Assembly (NCBI GenBank): GCA_045661345.1
Contig: JAZRFM010000036.1
Coordinates: forward strand, 62,001-126,000
Direction: 5' to 3'
Origin: RUG12461 sp045661345
Lineage (GTDB): Bacteria; Bacillota; Clostridia; Lachnospirales; Lachnospiraceae
Length of the DNA stretch: 64,000 nt
Shown here: in pieces, positions 24,462-33,784 of the stretch
Numbering within the stretch: position 1 is the stretch's first letter
How the letters are laid out: each line of letters starts with the position of its first letter
The notes under the pieces: generated by a model
Seen by the model: only the letters and a program-made list of their open reading frames with translations
Database searches by the model: none
Told to the model about the DNA's origin: nothing
Program-made: the position numbers and the translations under genes

Positions 24462-25892
24462 ATGATCGAAAACGAAGTGCAGGAAGAAAAAACCGAAGCC
24501 GCAGAGCGTAAAACCCCCGAACGCCCGGATTATGCGGAAACCATTGCCTCCCTCATCAAAGAGACCGACTCCTTAAAAGAACTCCGGGAACGTCTCGTGG
24601 ATTATCACGAAAACGATATCGCGGATGCCCTCCCGCTGCTTACCTCCACCGAGCGGAAAAAGCTCTACCGCAGCATCGGCATGGACAAGACATCCGAGAT
24701 CTTTGCTTATCTGGATGACGTCAGCACCTATCTGGAAGAAATCGATGCGGAGAAGGCCGCGGACATCGTCGAGGGAATGGATGCCGACGACGCGGTGGAT
24801 GTCCTTGACGAACTGAAGGAAGAGAAAAGAAAAGAGCTGGAAGACCTCCTGGAAGAGGACAAGCGGAAAGAGATCGATCTGATCAGCTCTTATACGGATG
24901 ATGAGATCGGTAGCAAGATGACGACGAATTTCATTGTCATGAACCGGAGCCTTTCGGTTACGGATGCAATGAAATCTCTGGTGAAGCAGGCCGCCGATAA
25001 CGACAATATTTCCACGATCTATACGGTAAACGACGACGGTACCTTCTACGGCGCCCTGGATCTGACGGATCTGATCCGCGCCCGCAAGCAGGATGAGCTG
25101 GAAACGCTGATCACAACCTCCTACCCCTTCGTCTACGCAACCGAGTCCATCGATGAATGTCTGGAGGAAATCAAGGATTATTCCGAGGACTCCATCCCGG
25201 TTCTGGACAACAATAAAAGAATCCTGGGTGTCATTACTTCCCAGGACATTATCGAAGTCGTGGATGAAGAGCTCGGTGAAGACTACGCAAAGCTGGCCGG
25301 TCTTCTTGCAGAAGAAGATTTAAAAGAGCCTTTGCGGGAAAGCATGAAAAAAAGGATTCCCTGGCTGGTCATCCTTTTGTTTCTCGGGCTCCTGGTCTCC
25401 AGCGTCGTGGGTCTGTTTGAAGGCGTCGTCGCGGAGCTGCCCCTGATCGTAAGCTTTCAGTCTCTGATCCTCGATATGTCCGGAAATGTCGGAACCCAGT
25501 CGCTGGCTGTCACAATTCGCGTACTCAGCGATGAGGAGCTGAGTCCTGCCCAGAAGTTTGGTCTGGTCTTTAAGGAGATGCGCGTCGGTCTTGTAAACGG
25601 CCTTTTGATCGCTTCCATCGCCTTTTGTATCACCACAGGCTTTATCACGCTGGCCAAGGGTGTTCCGCTGCCGACCGCGCTTCTCATGGCCGGCTGTATC
25701 GGCGCAGCGCTGATCCTGGCAATGCTGATCGCCAGCTTCACGGGTACCGCCATCCCCATGTTTTTCCATCGTCTGGGAATTGACCCTGCCGTGGCAAGTG
25801 GTCCTCTCATTACGACCATCAATGATCTCATCGCCGTGATCACCTACTACGGGCTGGCATGGCTCTTTCTGCTGCAGCTGTTCCACCTGTAG
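24462..25892 (+). CDS. mgtE: Magnesium transporter MgtE
   Basis: A 476-aa MgtE-family Mg2+ channel. An N-terminal superhelical domain (about 30-140) is followed by two CBS domains (about 145-270), a plug helix and five C-terminal transmembrane helices beginning WLVILLFLGLLVSSVVGLF. The pore motif region has LDMSGNVGTQS and the last helix GPLITTINDLIAVITYYG. The frame extends upstream to 24384, but the ATG at 24462 has AAAGGAGACGG before it. No M-box magnesium riboswitch is recognisable in the 260 bases upstream. Confidence 0.95.
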   Translation: MIENEVQEEKTEAAERKTPERPDYAETIASLIKETDSLKELRERLVDYHENDIADALPLLTSTERKKLYRSIGMDKTSEIFAYLDDVSTYLEEIDAEKAADIVEGMDADDAVDVLDELKEEKRKELEDLLEEDKRKEIDLISSYTDDEIGSKMTTNFIVMNRSLSVTDAMKSLVKQAADNDNISTIYTVNDDGTFYGALDLTDLIRARKQDELETLITTSYPFVYATESIDECLEEIKDYSEDSIPVLDNNKRILGVITSQDIIEVVDEELGEDYAKLAGLLAEEDLKEPLRESMKKRIPWLVILLFLGLLVSSVVGLFEGVVAELPLIVSFQSLILDMSGNVGTQSLAVTIRVLSDEELSPAQKFGLVFKEMRVGLVNGLLIASIAFCITTGFITLAKGVPLPTALLMAGCIGAALILAMLIASFTGTAIPMFFHRLGIDPAVASGPLITTINDLIAVITYYGLAWLFLLQLFHL

Positions 25893-25986
25893 CTTCCCCG
25901 TTCCCCGTCATGACCGCAGCAAAGCCAAAACCGCTTTCGCCCGCCATAACCGCGGTACAGCCAAAACCACTTTCAATCCCCGCCAA
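25893..25986. repeat. Imperfect direct repeat behind the L,D-transpeptidase stop
   Basis: Two units containing GCCAAAACCxCTTTC followed by a CCCGCC-type segment lie about 37 bases apart between the convergent mgtE and YkuD genes. Read on the minus strand in frame with the YkuD gene past its TAG stop, they would encode a repeated AGxESGFGxxAVM-like unit. Confidence 0.55.
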
Positions 25987-27654
25987 CTATTGCGGCACCG
26001 CCGGAACCCCTTCCATCCCAGGCAGTACCATGCCTGCCCCGGGATCGATCCCCGGTATCGCACCCGTCACATCCGTCACCCCGGGTATGGGCAGAACCAC
26101 CGGCACTTCCGTCGCCGCAGGAGTCTCCGTTCCCGTCTTTCCGGACTCCGCCGCTTCCTTGTCGTAGGAATACGCATTGGAGATTCTGGCATTCTCTGCC
26201 GTCAGCGTCACCGGATCCCGGTAATACGCGATCACCGGCGTCCCCTTTTCCACGATCCCGTACAGCTTCTCGGCTGCAGCCTTCGGAACGTTGATACATC
26301 CGTGGGAACCGCTGGTTTTGTAAATGTTTCCCCCAAAGGAGCTTCGCCAGTCCGCATCATGGATGCCCACATTGTACGCGAAAGGCATGAAATAGGTCAC
26401 ATCCGATTCGTAGTTCTCCCCCACCAGCTTCGCGGGGGATTCCTTATAAACAATCTTGAATACACCGTCCGGCGAACCGTTGTTCCTGCTGATATTGCCG
26501 GATACGATATCCGTATCGGCCTGCAGCGCGCCGTCTTTGAAATAGTACAGATGCTGATTGGTATAATCGATCTCGATATAGGTATCTCCGATATCGTCCT
26601 CTCCCTGGTACATCGCTGTCTGCTCATAGACAGGCTCCCGCGAAACCGGCACACCGCCCTGCAGATCCGCCATGATCTGCTCGGTCTCGCCCTTCTTGTC
26701 CACGACCCATCCGTAGTCTCCGCCTCCGATGGTGACGGTGTCTCCCTTTGCCGTCTGAAACTCTCTCGGTCTCCCGTAGGTGTTCAGGGCATAGGCCAGC
26801 TTCTGGGCGAAATCATGAACCTTCTCCTCATTGATCTCCACACTGGTGCCGTTGATGGAAAGGAGCGATGCAATCCCGTCGGCATCAAGCTTTAAATCCT
26901 CTCCCTCCACCTGATAGGTAATCTCGGCCGCCATGTAACGATCCATGGCATTTTTGGTATCCGCGATCTCCGGGCTTTCCGTCGTAACGGCAGGATTTTC
27001 ATAGCAGGAGTCCGGCAGGGTGAGGGTCTCCTCCTGACGGGAGACAGCCTCCGCCACCAGCTGCTGCACCTTCTCCGGGATCACCGTGGTACCGGGCTCC
27101 TCCGGGATCAGCTCGTACCCGGTTTCCGTAATGGTAAAGACCGCATCCTCCGGCGGGATCATATTGGCCGGATTCATAAAGGCAAACCCGGATACCAGCG
27201 TACGCAGATCATTTTCATCGTATACCACGTCCTCCGGAAGTTCATACTCCTTTTCCTTCGATCCGTCGATGAGAATGCGTACCCCGTCCTGTTCCTTCAG
27301 CAATTCCTCCACGGCGCCCTCATCCTCATAACGGCAGGAGATATCGGCGCCGCGCACCAGAAACCGTTCCCCCGTCCGGTCCACAACCGTCAGCAGGTAG
27401 CAGGAGGCACGGTCTGCAAGGGCGTCATTTACCTGCGCGGCAGTCATTTTGCCGCAGTCGATCCCGAGGATCCTGGTATTCGGGAAAAAATGCGATTCGT
27501 AATAAAGACTGATCCCGATCAGGATGCACATCACCGTGGCACCGGCTGCGACCAGCCCCAGCAGAAGAAACTGCTTTTGTTTCCGTTTTTGTTGTCTTTT
27601 TCTCCGCATCTGATTCGCAGAGCGGACTCTCTTTTCATCCATGATATTCAGCAT
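25987..27654 (-). CDS. L,D-transpeptidase (YkuD) with PG-binding-4-like regions
   Basis: A membrane-anchored cell-wall enzyme making 3-3 cross-links in peptidoglycan. A basic N-terminus (RRKRQQKRKQKQ) precedes a transmembrane helix (FLLLGLVAAGATVMCILIGI). The middle carries two putative peptidoglycan-binding repeats, and the catalytic site is SGSHGCINVPK with Cys453. The C-terminal 40 residues are Pro/Gly/Val-rich (for example IPGVTDVTGAIPGIDPGAG), probably an extended wall-associated tail. Length is 555 aa from the ATG at 27654; a second ATG at 27642 is equally possible, since neither has a clear ribosome site. Confidence 0.9.
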   Translation of the reverse strand: MLNIMDEKRVRSANQMRRKRQQKRKQKQFLLLGLVAAGATVMCILIGISLYYESHFFPNTRILGIDCGKMTAAQVNDALADRASCYLLTVVDRTGERFLVRGADISCRYEDEGAVEELLKEQDGVRILIDGSKEKEYELPEDVVYDENDLRTLVSGFAFMNPANMIPPEDAVFTITETGYELIPEEPGTTVIPEKVQQLVAEAVSRQEETLTLPDSCYENPAVTTESPEIADTKNAMDRYMAAEITYQVEGEDLKLDADGIASLLSINGTSVEINEEKVHDFAQKLAYALNTYGRPREFQTAKGDTVTIGGGDYGWVVDKKGETEQIMADLQGGVPVSREPVYEQTAMYQGEDDIGDTYIEIDYTNQHLYYFKDGALQADTDIVSGNISRNNGSPDGVFKIVYKESPAKLVGENYESDVTYFMPFAYNVGIHDADWRSSFGGNIYKTSGSHGCINVPKAAAEKLYGIVEKGTPVIAYYRDPVTLTAENARISNAYSYDKEAAESGKTGTETPAATEVPVVLPIPGVTDVTGAIPGIDPGAGMVLPGMEGVPAVPQ

Positions 27655-27664
27655 AACATAAAAT

Positions 27665-27693
27665 TTGAAAAAAAGCAGTAAGAGGGTTATATT
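27665..27693 (+). promoter_or_regulatory. Promoter of the DUF1846 gene
   Basis: TTGAAA, 17-base spacer, TATATT, about 100 bases before the ATG at 27790, in the divergent gap shared with the YkuD gene. A TATAAT on the opposite strand (27691-27696) may serve the YkuD gene. Confidence 0.65.
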
Positions 27694-27789
27694 ATAGTAT
27701 AGTGTCGGGGCCGAAAGGTGCCTTGCATCGAATGCGACAGCTTCCTTTGCCCCAACATCATACCAGGGGAAACACATCCGGAGGAAAAA

Positions 27790-29262
27790 ATGGATCAAGC
27801 AAAGGTCGGATTTGATTCCGGCAAATATCTGAAGCTCCAGTCGGAGCACATCAAGGAACGCATCGCGCAATTCGGCAAGCTGTACCTGGAATTCGGCGGA
27901 AAGCTCTATGACGATTATCACGCCTCCCGTGTTCTGCCCGGCTTCGCACCGGACAACAAGCTGAAAATGCTGGAGGAGCTCAGGGATCAGGCGGAGATCC
28001 TGATCGTCATCAGCGCGGAAGCCATCGAGCAGAACAAGATCCGCAACGATTACGGCATCACCTACGACGAGGATGTGCTGCGCTTAAAGGATGTCTTCGA
28101 AAGCCGCGGTTTTTATGTCAGCAGCGTTGTGATCACCAAGTTCACCGGGCAGCCCTCTGTCGCCCGTTTCAGGCAGCGCCTGGAAAACCTCGGCATCCCC
28201 GCTTATTTCCACTATGTCATCGACGGCTATCCCTCCAACATCCCGCTGATCCTCAGCGACGAAGGTTATGGCAAAAATGATTACATCGAGACCACGCGGG
28301 ATCTTGTGGTGGTGACCGCACCGGGCCCCGGCAGCGGCAAAATGGCCACCTGCCTGTCCCAGCTCTATCATGAAAACAAACGCGGTGTCAAAGCCGGCTA
28401 CGCAAAATTCGAGACCTTCCCGGTCTGGAATCTGCCCTTAAAGCACCCGGTCAACATTGCCTACGAGGCGGCCACCGCGGATCTTTCCGACGTCAACATG
28501 ATCGATCCGTTCCATCTGGACGCCTACGGCAAGACAGCCGTCAACTATAACCGGGATGTGGATGTATTCCCGGTGCTGCAGGCCATCTTTGAAGGGATTC
28601 TCGGGGAATCCCCCTACAAATCGCCCACGGATATGGGCGTCAACATGATCGGCTTCACCATTTCCGACGATGAGGTGGTGCAGGAAGCCGCGTGCCAGGA
28701 GGTCATCCGCCGCTATCTGAACACCGCCTGCGCCGTCAAACGGGGACTTGCCTCAAAGGAGGAGCTGTATAAGGAAGAGCTCCTGCTGAAGCAGCTTGAG
28801 CTCACGCCGGATGCACGCTCCGTCGTGCCCGCCGCCCTGAAGCGCGAGGAAAAAACCGGGAATCCCGCTGTTGCCATCTCGCTGCCCAACGGCTCCATCG
28901 TCACCGGGAAGACCACCGCACTGCTGGGTGCGTCCGCGGCGGCTATTATGAATGCGCTGAAGGTCTGTGCCGGCATTCCCCATGATGTAAAGCTGGTTTC
29001 GGAAAACTCCATCGAACCGATCCAGCATCTGAAAACACATTACCTCGGCAGCAAAAATCCGCGACTGCACACGGATGAGATCCTTGTCGCCCTTTCTGCC
29101 AGCGCTTCCTTCAACCCCTCCGCCCGGCTCGCGCTGGAGCAGCTCCCGAAGCTGAGAGGCATGGAAGCACATTCCACCGTGATGCTGTCCTCCGTCGATG
29201 AAAACGTATTCCGGAGGCTTGGCATTCTCCTGACCTGCAGTGCCGTTTTTGGGACCAAATGA
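27790..29262 (+). CDS. DUF1846 (UPF0371) family protein
   Basis: A 490-aa cytosolic protein of the DUF1846 family, widespread in Firmicutes and of unsettled function. Recognisable segments are MDQAKVGFDSGKYLKLQSEHI at the N-terminus, VVVTAPGPGSGKMATCLSQLYH near the first third (a P-loop-like glycine-rich segment) and LGASAAAIMNALK near the C-terminus. The frame extends to 27718, but GGAGGAAAAA before the ATG at 27790 fixes the start. The channel gene begins one base after its stop, so the two are co-transcribed. Confidence 0.9.
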   Translation: MDQAKVGFDSGKYLKLQSEHIKERIAQFGKLYLEFGGKLYDDYHASRVLPGFAPDNKLKMLEELRDQAEILIVISAEAIEQNKIRNDYGITYDEDVLRLKDVFESRGFYVSSVVITKFTGQPSVARFRQRLENLGIPAYFHYVIDGYPSNIPLILSDEGYGKNDYIETTRDLVVVTAPGPGSGKMATCLSQLYHENKRGVKAGYAKFETFPVWNLPLKHPVNIAYEAATADLSDVNMIDPFHLDAYGKTAVNYNRDVDVFPVLQAIFEGILGESPYKSPTDMGVNMIGFTISDDEVVQEAACQEVIRRYLNTACAVKRGLASKEELYKEELLLKQLELTPDARSVVPAALKREEKTGNPAVAISLPNGSIVTGKTTALLGASAAAIMNALKVCAGIPHDVKLVSENSIEPIQHLKTHYLGSKNPRLHTDEILVALSASASFNPSARLALEQLPKLRGMEAHSTVMLSSVDENVFRRLGILLTCSAVFGTK

Positions 29263-29263
29263 C

Positions 29264-30478
29264 ATGAAAGAATCCACGGTGATCCGCATCCGCAAACTGC
29301 AGAAAAGGCTGTTCAACATGGTTTCCGTGGGCGTCGTTGACGAACCGCTGAACCAGGCATACGACATCATCAGCACCGTAGCCCTCCTCGTCAACCTGAC
29401 CGCCATCATCCTGATGACCTTTGACGAGGTTATGCTCCGCTGCAGGGAGCTCTTGCTGGATCTGGAAGCCGTCACCGTGGCTTTTTTTGCGGTGGACTAT
29501 TTCCTTCGGATCATCACGGCCCGGTACCTCTACCCCACCCTGAAGCCGGGGCGTGCCATTCTGAGGTATATCTGCTCCTTCTCCGGCATCATCGATCTTT
29601 TGTCCTTCCTGCCCTATTATCTGCCGGTGGTATTCCCCTACGGAGCCGCCGTATTCCGCATCATCCGCGTGGCGCGGATTCTGCGTCTGTTCCGGATCAA
29701 TGCCTATTACGACTCCATGAGTGTCATCACCGAGGTACTCAAGCGCAAACGCAAGCAGCTTCTGTCCTCGGTGTTTATCATCTCCGTTCTCATGATGGCC
29801 TCCAGCCTTTGCATGTACAGTCTGGAGCACGACGCGCAGCCGGATAAGTTCTCCAACGCCTTCTCCGGCATCTGGTGGGCTACCTCCACCCTGCTGACCG
29901 TGGGCTACGGAGATGTCTACCCCGTTACCGTCGCGGGAAAAATTGCGGGGATTCTCATCTCCTTCCTTGGCGTCGGGATGGTGGCCATTCCCACCGGTAT
30001 CATTTCCGCCGGTTTCGTGGAGCAGTATTCCAAATTGGCACATATGGGGGAAATGGATGCGGAATCCGACATCCGGTTTATCAAGATCGTTTTGAAAAAG
30101 GAGGACACCTGGGTCGGGAAGACCATCAGGGAGCTGAACCTTCCCCACAGCACCATCATCGCCGCCATTGAGCGCAGCAACAGCACCATGATTCCCCACG
30201 GCAATGTGACGCTCCGTACCGGTGATACCGTTATTCTCGGTGCCGAGTCCATCAAAGACACCCATCCCGTGGACCTGAAGGAGATCGTCATCGGAAGGGA
30301 TCACGAGTGGAACGGTGTCGCCATCCACGATCTCGACATCTCCAGAAAATCCTATATCATCATGGTCAAGCGCAGTGGACAATCCCTGATCCCCCGCGGA
30401 GGTCTCGTCCTGTCCGAGGGAGACCATGTGATCCAGCTCACCAGGATCACTTCCTCCCCGTCATCTTATGAATACTAA
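29264..30478 (+). CDS. Voltage-gated potassium channel with TrkA-C domain
   Basis: A 404-aa six-transmembrane Kv-like channel. S4 is the arginine ladder FRIIRVARILRLFR at residues 131-144, the selectivity filter TVGYGD is at 212-217, and the C-terminus has RCK/TrkA-C-type domains (two repeated units, about 265-330 and 335-400). Such channels set membrane potential or respond to ligands through TrkA-C. The start lies one base after the DUF1846 stop, without a clear ribosome site, implying coupled translation. Its 3' end overlaps the convergent azlD by 18 bases. Confidence 0.92.
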   Translation: MKESTVIRIRKLQKRLFNMVSVGVVDEPLNQAYDIISTVALLVNLTAIILMTFDEVMLRCRELLLDLEAVTVAFFAVDYFLRIITARYLYPTLKPGRAILRYICSFSGIIDLLSFLPYYLPVVFPYGAAVFRIIRVARILRLFRINAYYDSMSVITEVLKRKRKQLLSSVFIISVLMMASSLCMYSLEHDAQPDKFSNAFSGIWWATSTLLTVGYGDVYPVTVAGKIAGILISFLGVGMVAIPTGIISAGFVEQYSKLAHMGEMDAESDIRFIKIVLKKEDTWVGKTIRELNLPHSTIIAAIERSNSTMIPHGNVTLRTGDTVILGAESIKDTHPVDLKEIVIGRDHEWNGVAIHDLDISRKSYIIMVKRSGQSLIPRGGLVLSEGDHVIQLTRITSSPSSYEY

Positions 30479-30793
30479 CGGGATCCATTCTATCATCCGC
30501 TCTGTCACAAACACGGCGGCACACGCCGCCAGTGCCACCACGATCAGGCTTTTCTCCCGGTAGGACAAATACAGCGCCACAAAAAATCCTGCTGCCGCCC
30601 CCAGCACATAGGTGGTTGCGAAAAAAACCGCAGGCACCGTCATGCAGGCCAGGCAGGCGTATGGAACGTAATACAGAAAGGATCGCAGGAAACGGTTTTT
30701 GATCTCTCTTTTCAGGAGAACCAGGGGCAGCATCCGCACCAGATACGTTACCCCGGCCATGGCCAGAATATAGATCCAGTCGGTTCCTCTCAT
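30461..30793 (-). CDS. azlD: Branched-chain amino acid export subunit AzlD
   Basis: A 110-aa membrane protein with three to four helices (WIYILAMAGVTYLVRMLPLVLL and others), the small partner of AzlC in branched-chain amino acid or analogue export. The longer frame to 31123 is spurious: the ATG at 30793 overlaps the azlC stop as ATGA. The 3' end overlaps the channel gene on the other strand. Confidence 0.88.
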   Translation of the reverse strand: MRGTDWIYILAMAGVTYLVRMLPLVLLKREIKNRFLRSFLYYVPYACLACMTVPAVFFATTYVLGAAAGFFVALYLSYREKSLIVVALAACAAVFVTERMIEWIPLVFIR

Positions 30794-31491
30794 GGCGTGC
30801 CCTCCTCTTCTGCCGGAATCGGCCGCAGAATGGCCGCCAGAGCCGATACCAGCACTGCCGTGATGATGATCACAAACCCGGTGCTGACACGGTTCAGGAC
30901 GGGGATAAACGTAAATGCGCAGCTGATGCCCATGGACAGCAGCACGACAAAAAGCACCGCCCTGTCTCCCTTTGCCGGCGGAATAATGATGGCCAGGAAC
31001 ATGCCGTAAATTGCCACCGACAGGGCGCTGGTCAAAAACCCCGGAAGCACCGCACCGGCGGCAGCGCCGAGGGCTGTCCCCGTGATCCATCCCGGAATCG
31101 CCACACACATGGCGCCGTAGCAATAAGACGCCCGGATCTTTCCCGGCTGCGTACTGGCGATCCCGAAAATCTCATCCGTCACCCCCATCGCAATCAAAAA
31201 CCGGTGAAAAAACCTGACCCGACGGTCCAGCTTTTGCGACAGGGACACACTCATGAGAGAATAGCGCAGGTTGATCACCAGCTGCGTCAGCATCATCTCC
31301 AGCACGGTCCCGCCGGTCAAAAGGATCTCCAGACCCGCAAATTGCCCTGCCGAAGTCACATTCAGCGCCGAAATCAGCGTTGCCTCCAATACCGGGATCC
31401 CTCCCTCCGCCGCCATCATGCCGAAGGCGAAGGAAACCGCCAGATAGCCGAGGGCGATGGGAATCCCGTCCCGTAGTCCTTTTCGAAACAT
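30790..31491 (-). CDS. azlC: Branched-chain amino acid exporter AzlC
   Basis: A 233-aa polytopic membrane protein of the AzlC/YgaZ family: GIPIALGYLAVSFAFGMMAAEGG, the LNVTSAGQFAGLE segment and LVINLRYSLMS are typical. It forms a two-component exporter with AzlD. The neighbouring DUF1846 and signalling genes give no hint of a specific substrate. Confidence 0.9.
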   Translation of the reverse strand: MFRKGLRDGIPIALGYLAVSFAFGMMAAEGGIPVLEATLISALNVTSAGQFAGLEILLTGGTVLEMMLTQLVINLRYSLMSVSLSQKLDRRVRFFHRFLIAMGVTDEIFGIASTQPGKIRASYCYGAMCVAIPGWITGTALGAAAGAVLPGFLTSALSVAIYGMFLAIIIPPAKGDRAVLFVVLLSMGISCAFTFIPVLNRVSTGFVIIITAVLVSALAAILRPIPAEEEGTP

Positions 31492-31551
31492 TTCTTCTTT
31501 ACTCCCCTCTCAGACGTTCCCCATCATACCACGTTTCCCGTTGAAAAAAAA

Positions 31552-31580
31552 CAGACAACCGCCGAATTCTGTGTTATAAT
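31552..31580 (+). promoter_or_regulatory. Promoter of the degenerate-GGDEF/EAL gene
   Basis: CAGACA, 17-base spacer, TATAAT; about 75 bases before the ATG at 31658. Confidence 0.65.
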
Positions 31581-31657
31581 GAATGAAGTTTACTCCATTT
31601 TGATCTGTCCGCACAGCAACCGCTGGCTGTTTCACATCAGGAGAGGAGCACGTGCCT

Positions 31658-33328
31658 ATGGCGACGGCTGAATATTCTATCGCTGATATGAAGCATTTCA
31701 TGGGGATGATGGCAGGCATGTACGATATTGTACGCCTCATCGACCCGATCGAATGCAAAGAACTGGAATTTGACGAGAATCATGTCATTCATTCCCATCC
31801 CTGTTACGATGTCTGGAATGCCGATCATCGCTGCAAGGATTGCAGCAGCTATCGCGCCTGCATGAGCGGAAGCCGTCTGGAAAAGACCGAGCTGTTCCGC
31901 GGTACGGTCTTCCACATCCAGTCCAATCCGGTGCATCTGGTGCAGCCCGACGGTTCCCGGTACGACTGCGTACTGGAGCTGATCACCAGCACCAAGGCCA
32001 CCCCCTCCGAAAAGCAGACCCTGATAGAAAAAGAACGACAGGAATATGCCCCGGCTCTGCGGCTGCGTGATCCCCTCACCGGTCTTTACAACCGCGAAGG
32101 GTTCATTAAGGTTGTCCGGGATATTCTCATCAACGGTCCCCGGAAGCAGCGGCTGATAGTGGCTTCCGATATCATCCAGTTCCGTCTGATCCAAAGCCTA
32201 TTCGGCAAGGAAAAATGCAATGAAATCCTGCTGGAGGTCGCCCGGATCATCCGCCGCTACAGCAACGAGGACGCGATTTTCGGCCGGATCACTGAGGACC
32301 GGTTTGCTCTTTGCATCGCCGAGGAGATCTTTGATCCCGACAGGATCGACAACAGCGTGGAGGAAATCCGGCAGCTCCTCAGCGGTACGGAGTTTCGCCT
32401 GGAGGTGCGCACGGGGATCTACCGGATCAAGGATCAGGAGCTTTCCATCCCCACCATGTTTGACCGGGCGGAGATGGCGCTTGATACCGTCCGTGAAAAC
32501 AGCCGCGTGCATTATGCGTATTTTGACGATTCCATGATGGAAAACATTCTCTACCGGCAGAAGGTGATCGGCGAATTCGGTGCCTCCCTGGAAGCCGGCG
32601 AGTATCATATTTTTCTGCAGCCCCAGGTCACCCATGACGGCAGGATCCAGGGGGCGGAAGCCCTGGCCCGCCTCATCAAGGACGGCAGGATCATCCCGCC
32701 GGTCCGTTTCATCGGGATTCTCGAGGATGCAGGTCTGATCGGCCGTCTGGACAGCTTTATCTGGGAGCTTGCCATCCGGCAGCTTCACAAATGGGAAGGG
32801 ACGGAATACGCCTCTCTCTATCTCTCCGTCAATATCTCCGCCCTGGATTTTTACTATATCGATGTCTACGAGACGCTGACATCCCTTATGGACAAGTATC
32901 AGGTACCCCATGAAAAACTCCGGCTTGAAATCACGGAGACAGCTTTGATGACCGACCCGGAGAAGCAGCTCCCCCTCATTCAGCAGCTTCGCAATCAGGG
33001 CTTTCTCGTCGAGATCGACGACTTCGGAAAGGGCTACTCCTCCCTCAGTATGTTAAAGGACATCGAGGCGGATGCCCTGAAGATCGATATGGGCTTTTTA
33101 TCCGATTCCGAGCACCCCATGCGGGGCGAAAAGATCCTGCGCTCCATCATTGATATGTCAAAGGAGCTGCAGATGGAGACGATCTCCGAGGGTGTGGAGA
33201 CCCAGGATCAGCTGAACGGTCTGGTGGATAAAGGCTGCGAGATGTTCCAGGGATATTATTTTGCCAAGCCCATGAGTGTGGAGGATTTTGAAAAGCTTTA
33301 CAAAACCGGCATCCATGTGGAGCCTTAA
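31658..33328 (+). CDS. c-di-GMP phosphodiesterase-type protein (degenerate GGDEF + EAL)
   Basis: A 556-aa soluble protein. The N-terminal sensor (about 1-130) has cysteines C33, C49, C59, C62 and C68 (HPC, HRCKDC, YRAC), suggesting a metal or redox site. The GGDEF domain (about 140-290) has TEDRF at 212-216 instead of GGDEF and cannot be an active cyclase. The EAL domain has its motif at 334-336 (AEALARL) plus ETALMTD, DDFGKGYSS and KIDMGF, so hydrolase activity is likely. The ATG at 31658 follows GGAGAGGAG; a GTG lies six bases before it. Confidence 0.92.
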   Translation: MATAEYSIADMKHFMGMMAGMYDIVRLIDPIECKELEFDENHVIHSHPCYDVWNADHRCKDCSSYRACMSGSRLEKTELFRGTVFHIQSNPVHLVQPDGSRYDCVLELITSTKATPSEKQTLIEKERQEYAPALRLRDPLTGLYNREGFIKVVRDILINGPRKQRLIVASDIIQFRLIQSLFGKEKCNEILLEVARIIRRYSNEDAIFGRITEDRFALCIAEEIFDPDRIDNSVEEIRQLLSGTEFRLEVRTGIYRIKDQELSIPTMFDRAEMALDTVRENSRVHYAYFDDSMMENILYRQKVIGEFGASLEAGEYHIFLQPQVTHDGRIQGAEALARLIKDGRIIPPVRFIGILEDAGLIGRLDSFIWELAIRQLHKWEGTEYASLYLSVNISALDFYYIDVYETLTSLMDKYQVPHEKLRLEITETALMTDPEKQLPLIQQLRNQGFLVEIDDFGKGYSSLSMLKDIEADALKIDMGFLSDSEHPMRGEKILRSIIDMSKELQMETISEGVETQDQLNGLVDKGCEMFQGYYFAKPMSVEDFEKLYKTGIHVEP

Positions 33329-33339
33329 CCTGCTCCGCC

Positions 33340-33385
33340 GGGATGCGCTGCAAAACGCTTCCCCTGGCATCCCCTTAACTTTTTC
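33340..33385 (+). terminator. Possible terminator of the EAL gene
   Basis: GGGATGC (33340-33346) and GCATCCC (33367-33373) enclose about 20 bases, followed by CTTAACTTTTTCTT. It abuts the next promoter. Confidence 0.45.
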
Positions 33386-33414
33386 TTGCGTTATGCCGAT
33401 AAAACGAATATAAT
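33386..33414 (+). promoter_or_regulatory. Promoter of the 110-aa gene
   Basis: TTGCGT, 17-base spacer, TATAAT, 24 bases before the ATG at 33439, giving a very short leader. Confidence 0.75.
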
Positions 33415-33438
33415 GATATTGTTTTATGGGAGTTACTT

Positions 33439-33771
33439 ATGTCACTATCAGTTGGAGCCATTGGCCGTCTTGGACAACCCAGTACCGTGCAGCCCCTGAA
33501 TTACGCGATTAGCAACCGTTCCGGGGTCAGCGGCGTATATCAGGAGTCGGTACAGAACACAGACCGTGTCGGTCTCGTTCATCCGGTTCGTTATCCGAAC
33601 GCTACCATCGCTGCTGCGGATCCCGCAGAGAAAGCGGTTGAGAAACAGTCGGCGGATCAGGGATATCAGACGATTGCATCAAGATATGCAGGTTCTCCGG
33701 TCGGCTATCAGGCAGACAGTTCCGCAGTCGCATATTCAATGGCAGGCAGTATGTTTGACGCCATCGCATAG
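33439..33771 (+). CDS. Small protein of unknown function with its own promoter and terminator
   Basis: A 110-aa protein, MSLSVGAIGRLGQPSTVQ..., rich in Ser, Ala, Gly, Val and Gln, with no signal peptide, membrane segment or known domain. The composition and lack of charge recall surface, flagellar-associated or intrinsically disordered proteins. GGGAG precedes the ATG at normal spacing, a consensus promoter lies 24 bases upstream and a strong terminator follows, so it is a monocistronic, probably well-expressed gene. It lies between two c-di-GMP-type signalling genes, but a link is only suggested by position. Confidence 0.75.
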   Translation: MSLSVGAIGRLGQPSTVQPLNYAISNRSGVSGVYQESVQNTDRVGLVHPVRYPNATIAAADPAEKAVEKQSADQGYQTIASRYAGSPVGYQADSSAVAYSMAGSMFDAIA

Positions 33772-33784
33772 CATGCAAAGCAGC

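Noticed and set aside
29111..30427. 438-codon minus-strand frame opposite the channel gene
   Set aside because: Shadow frame with low-complexity Gly/Asp/His product.
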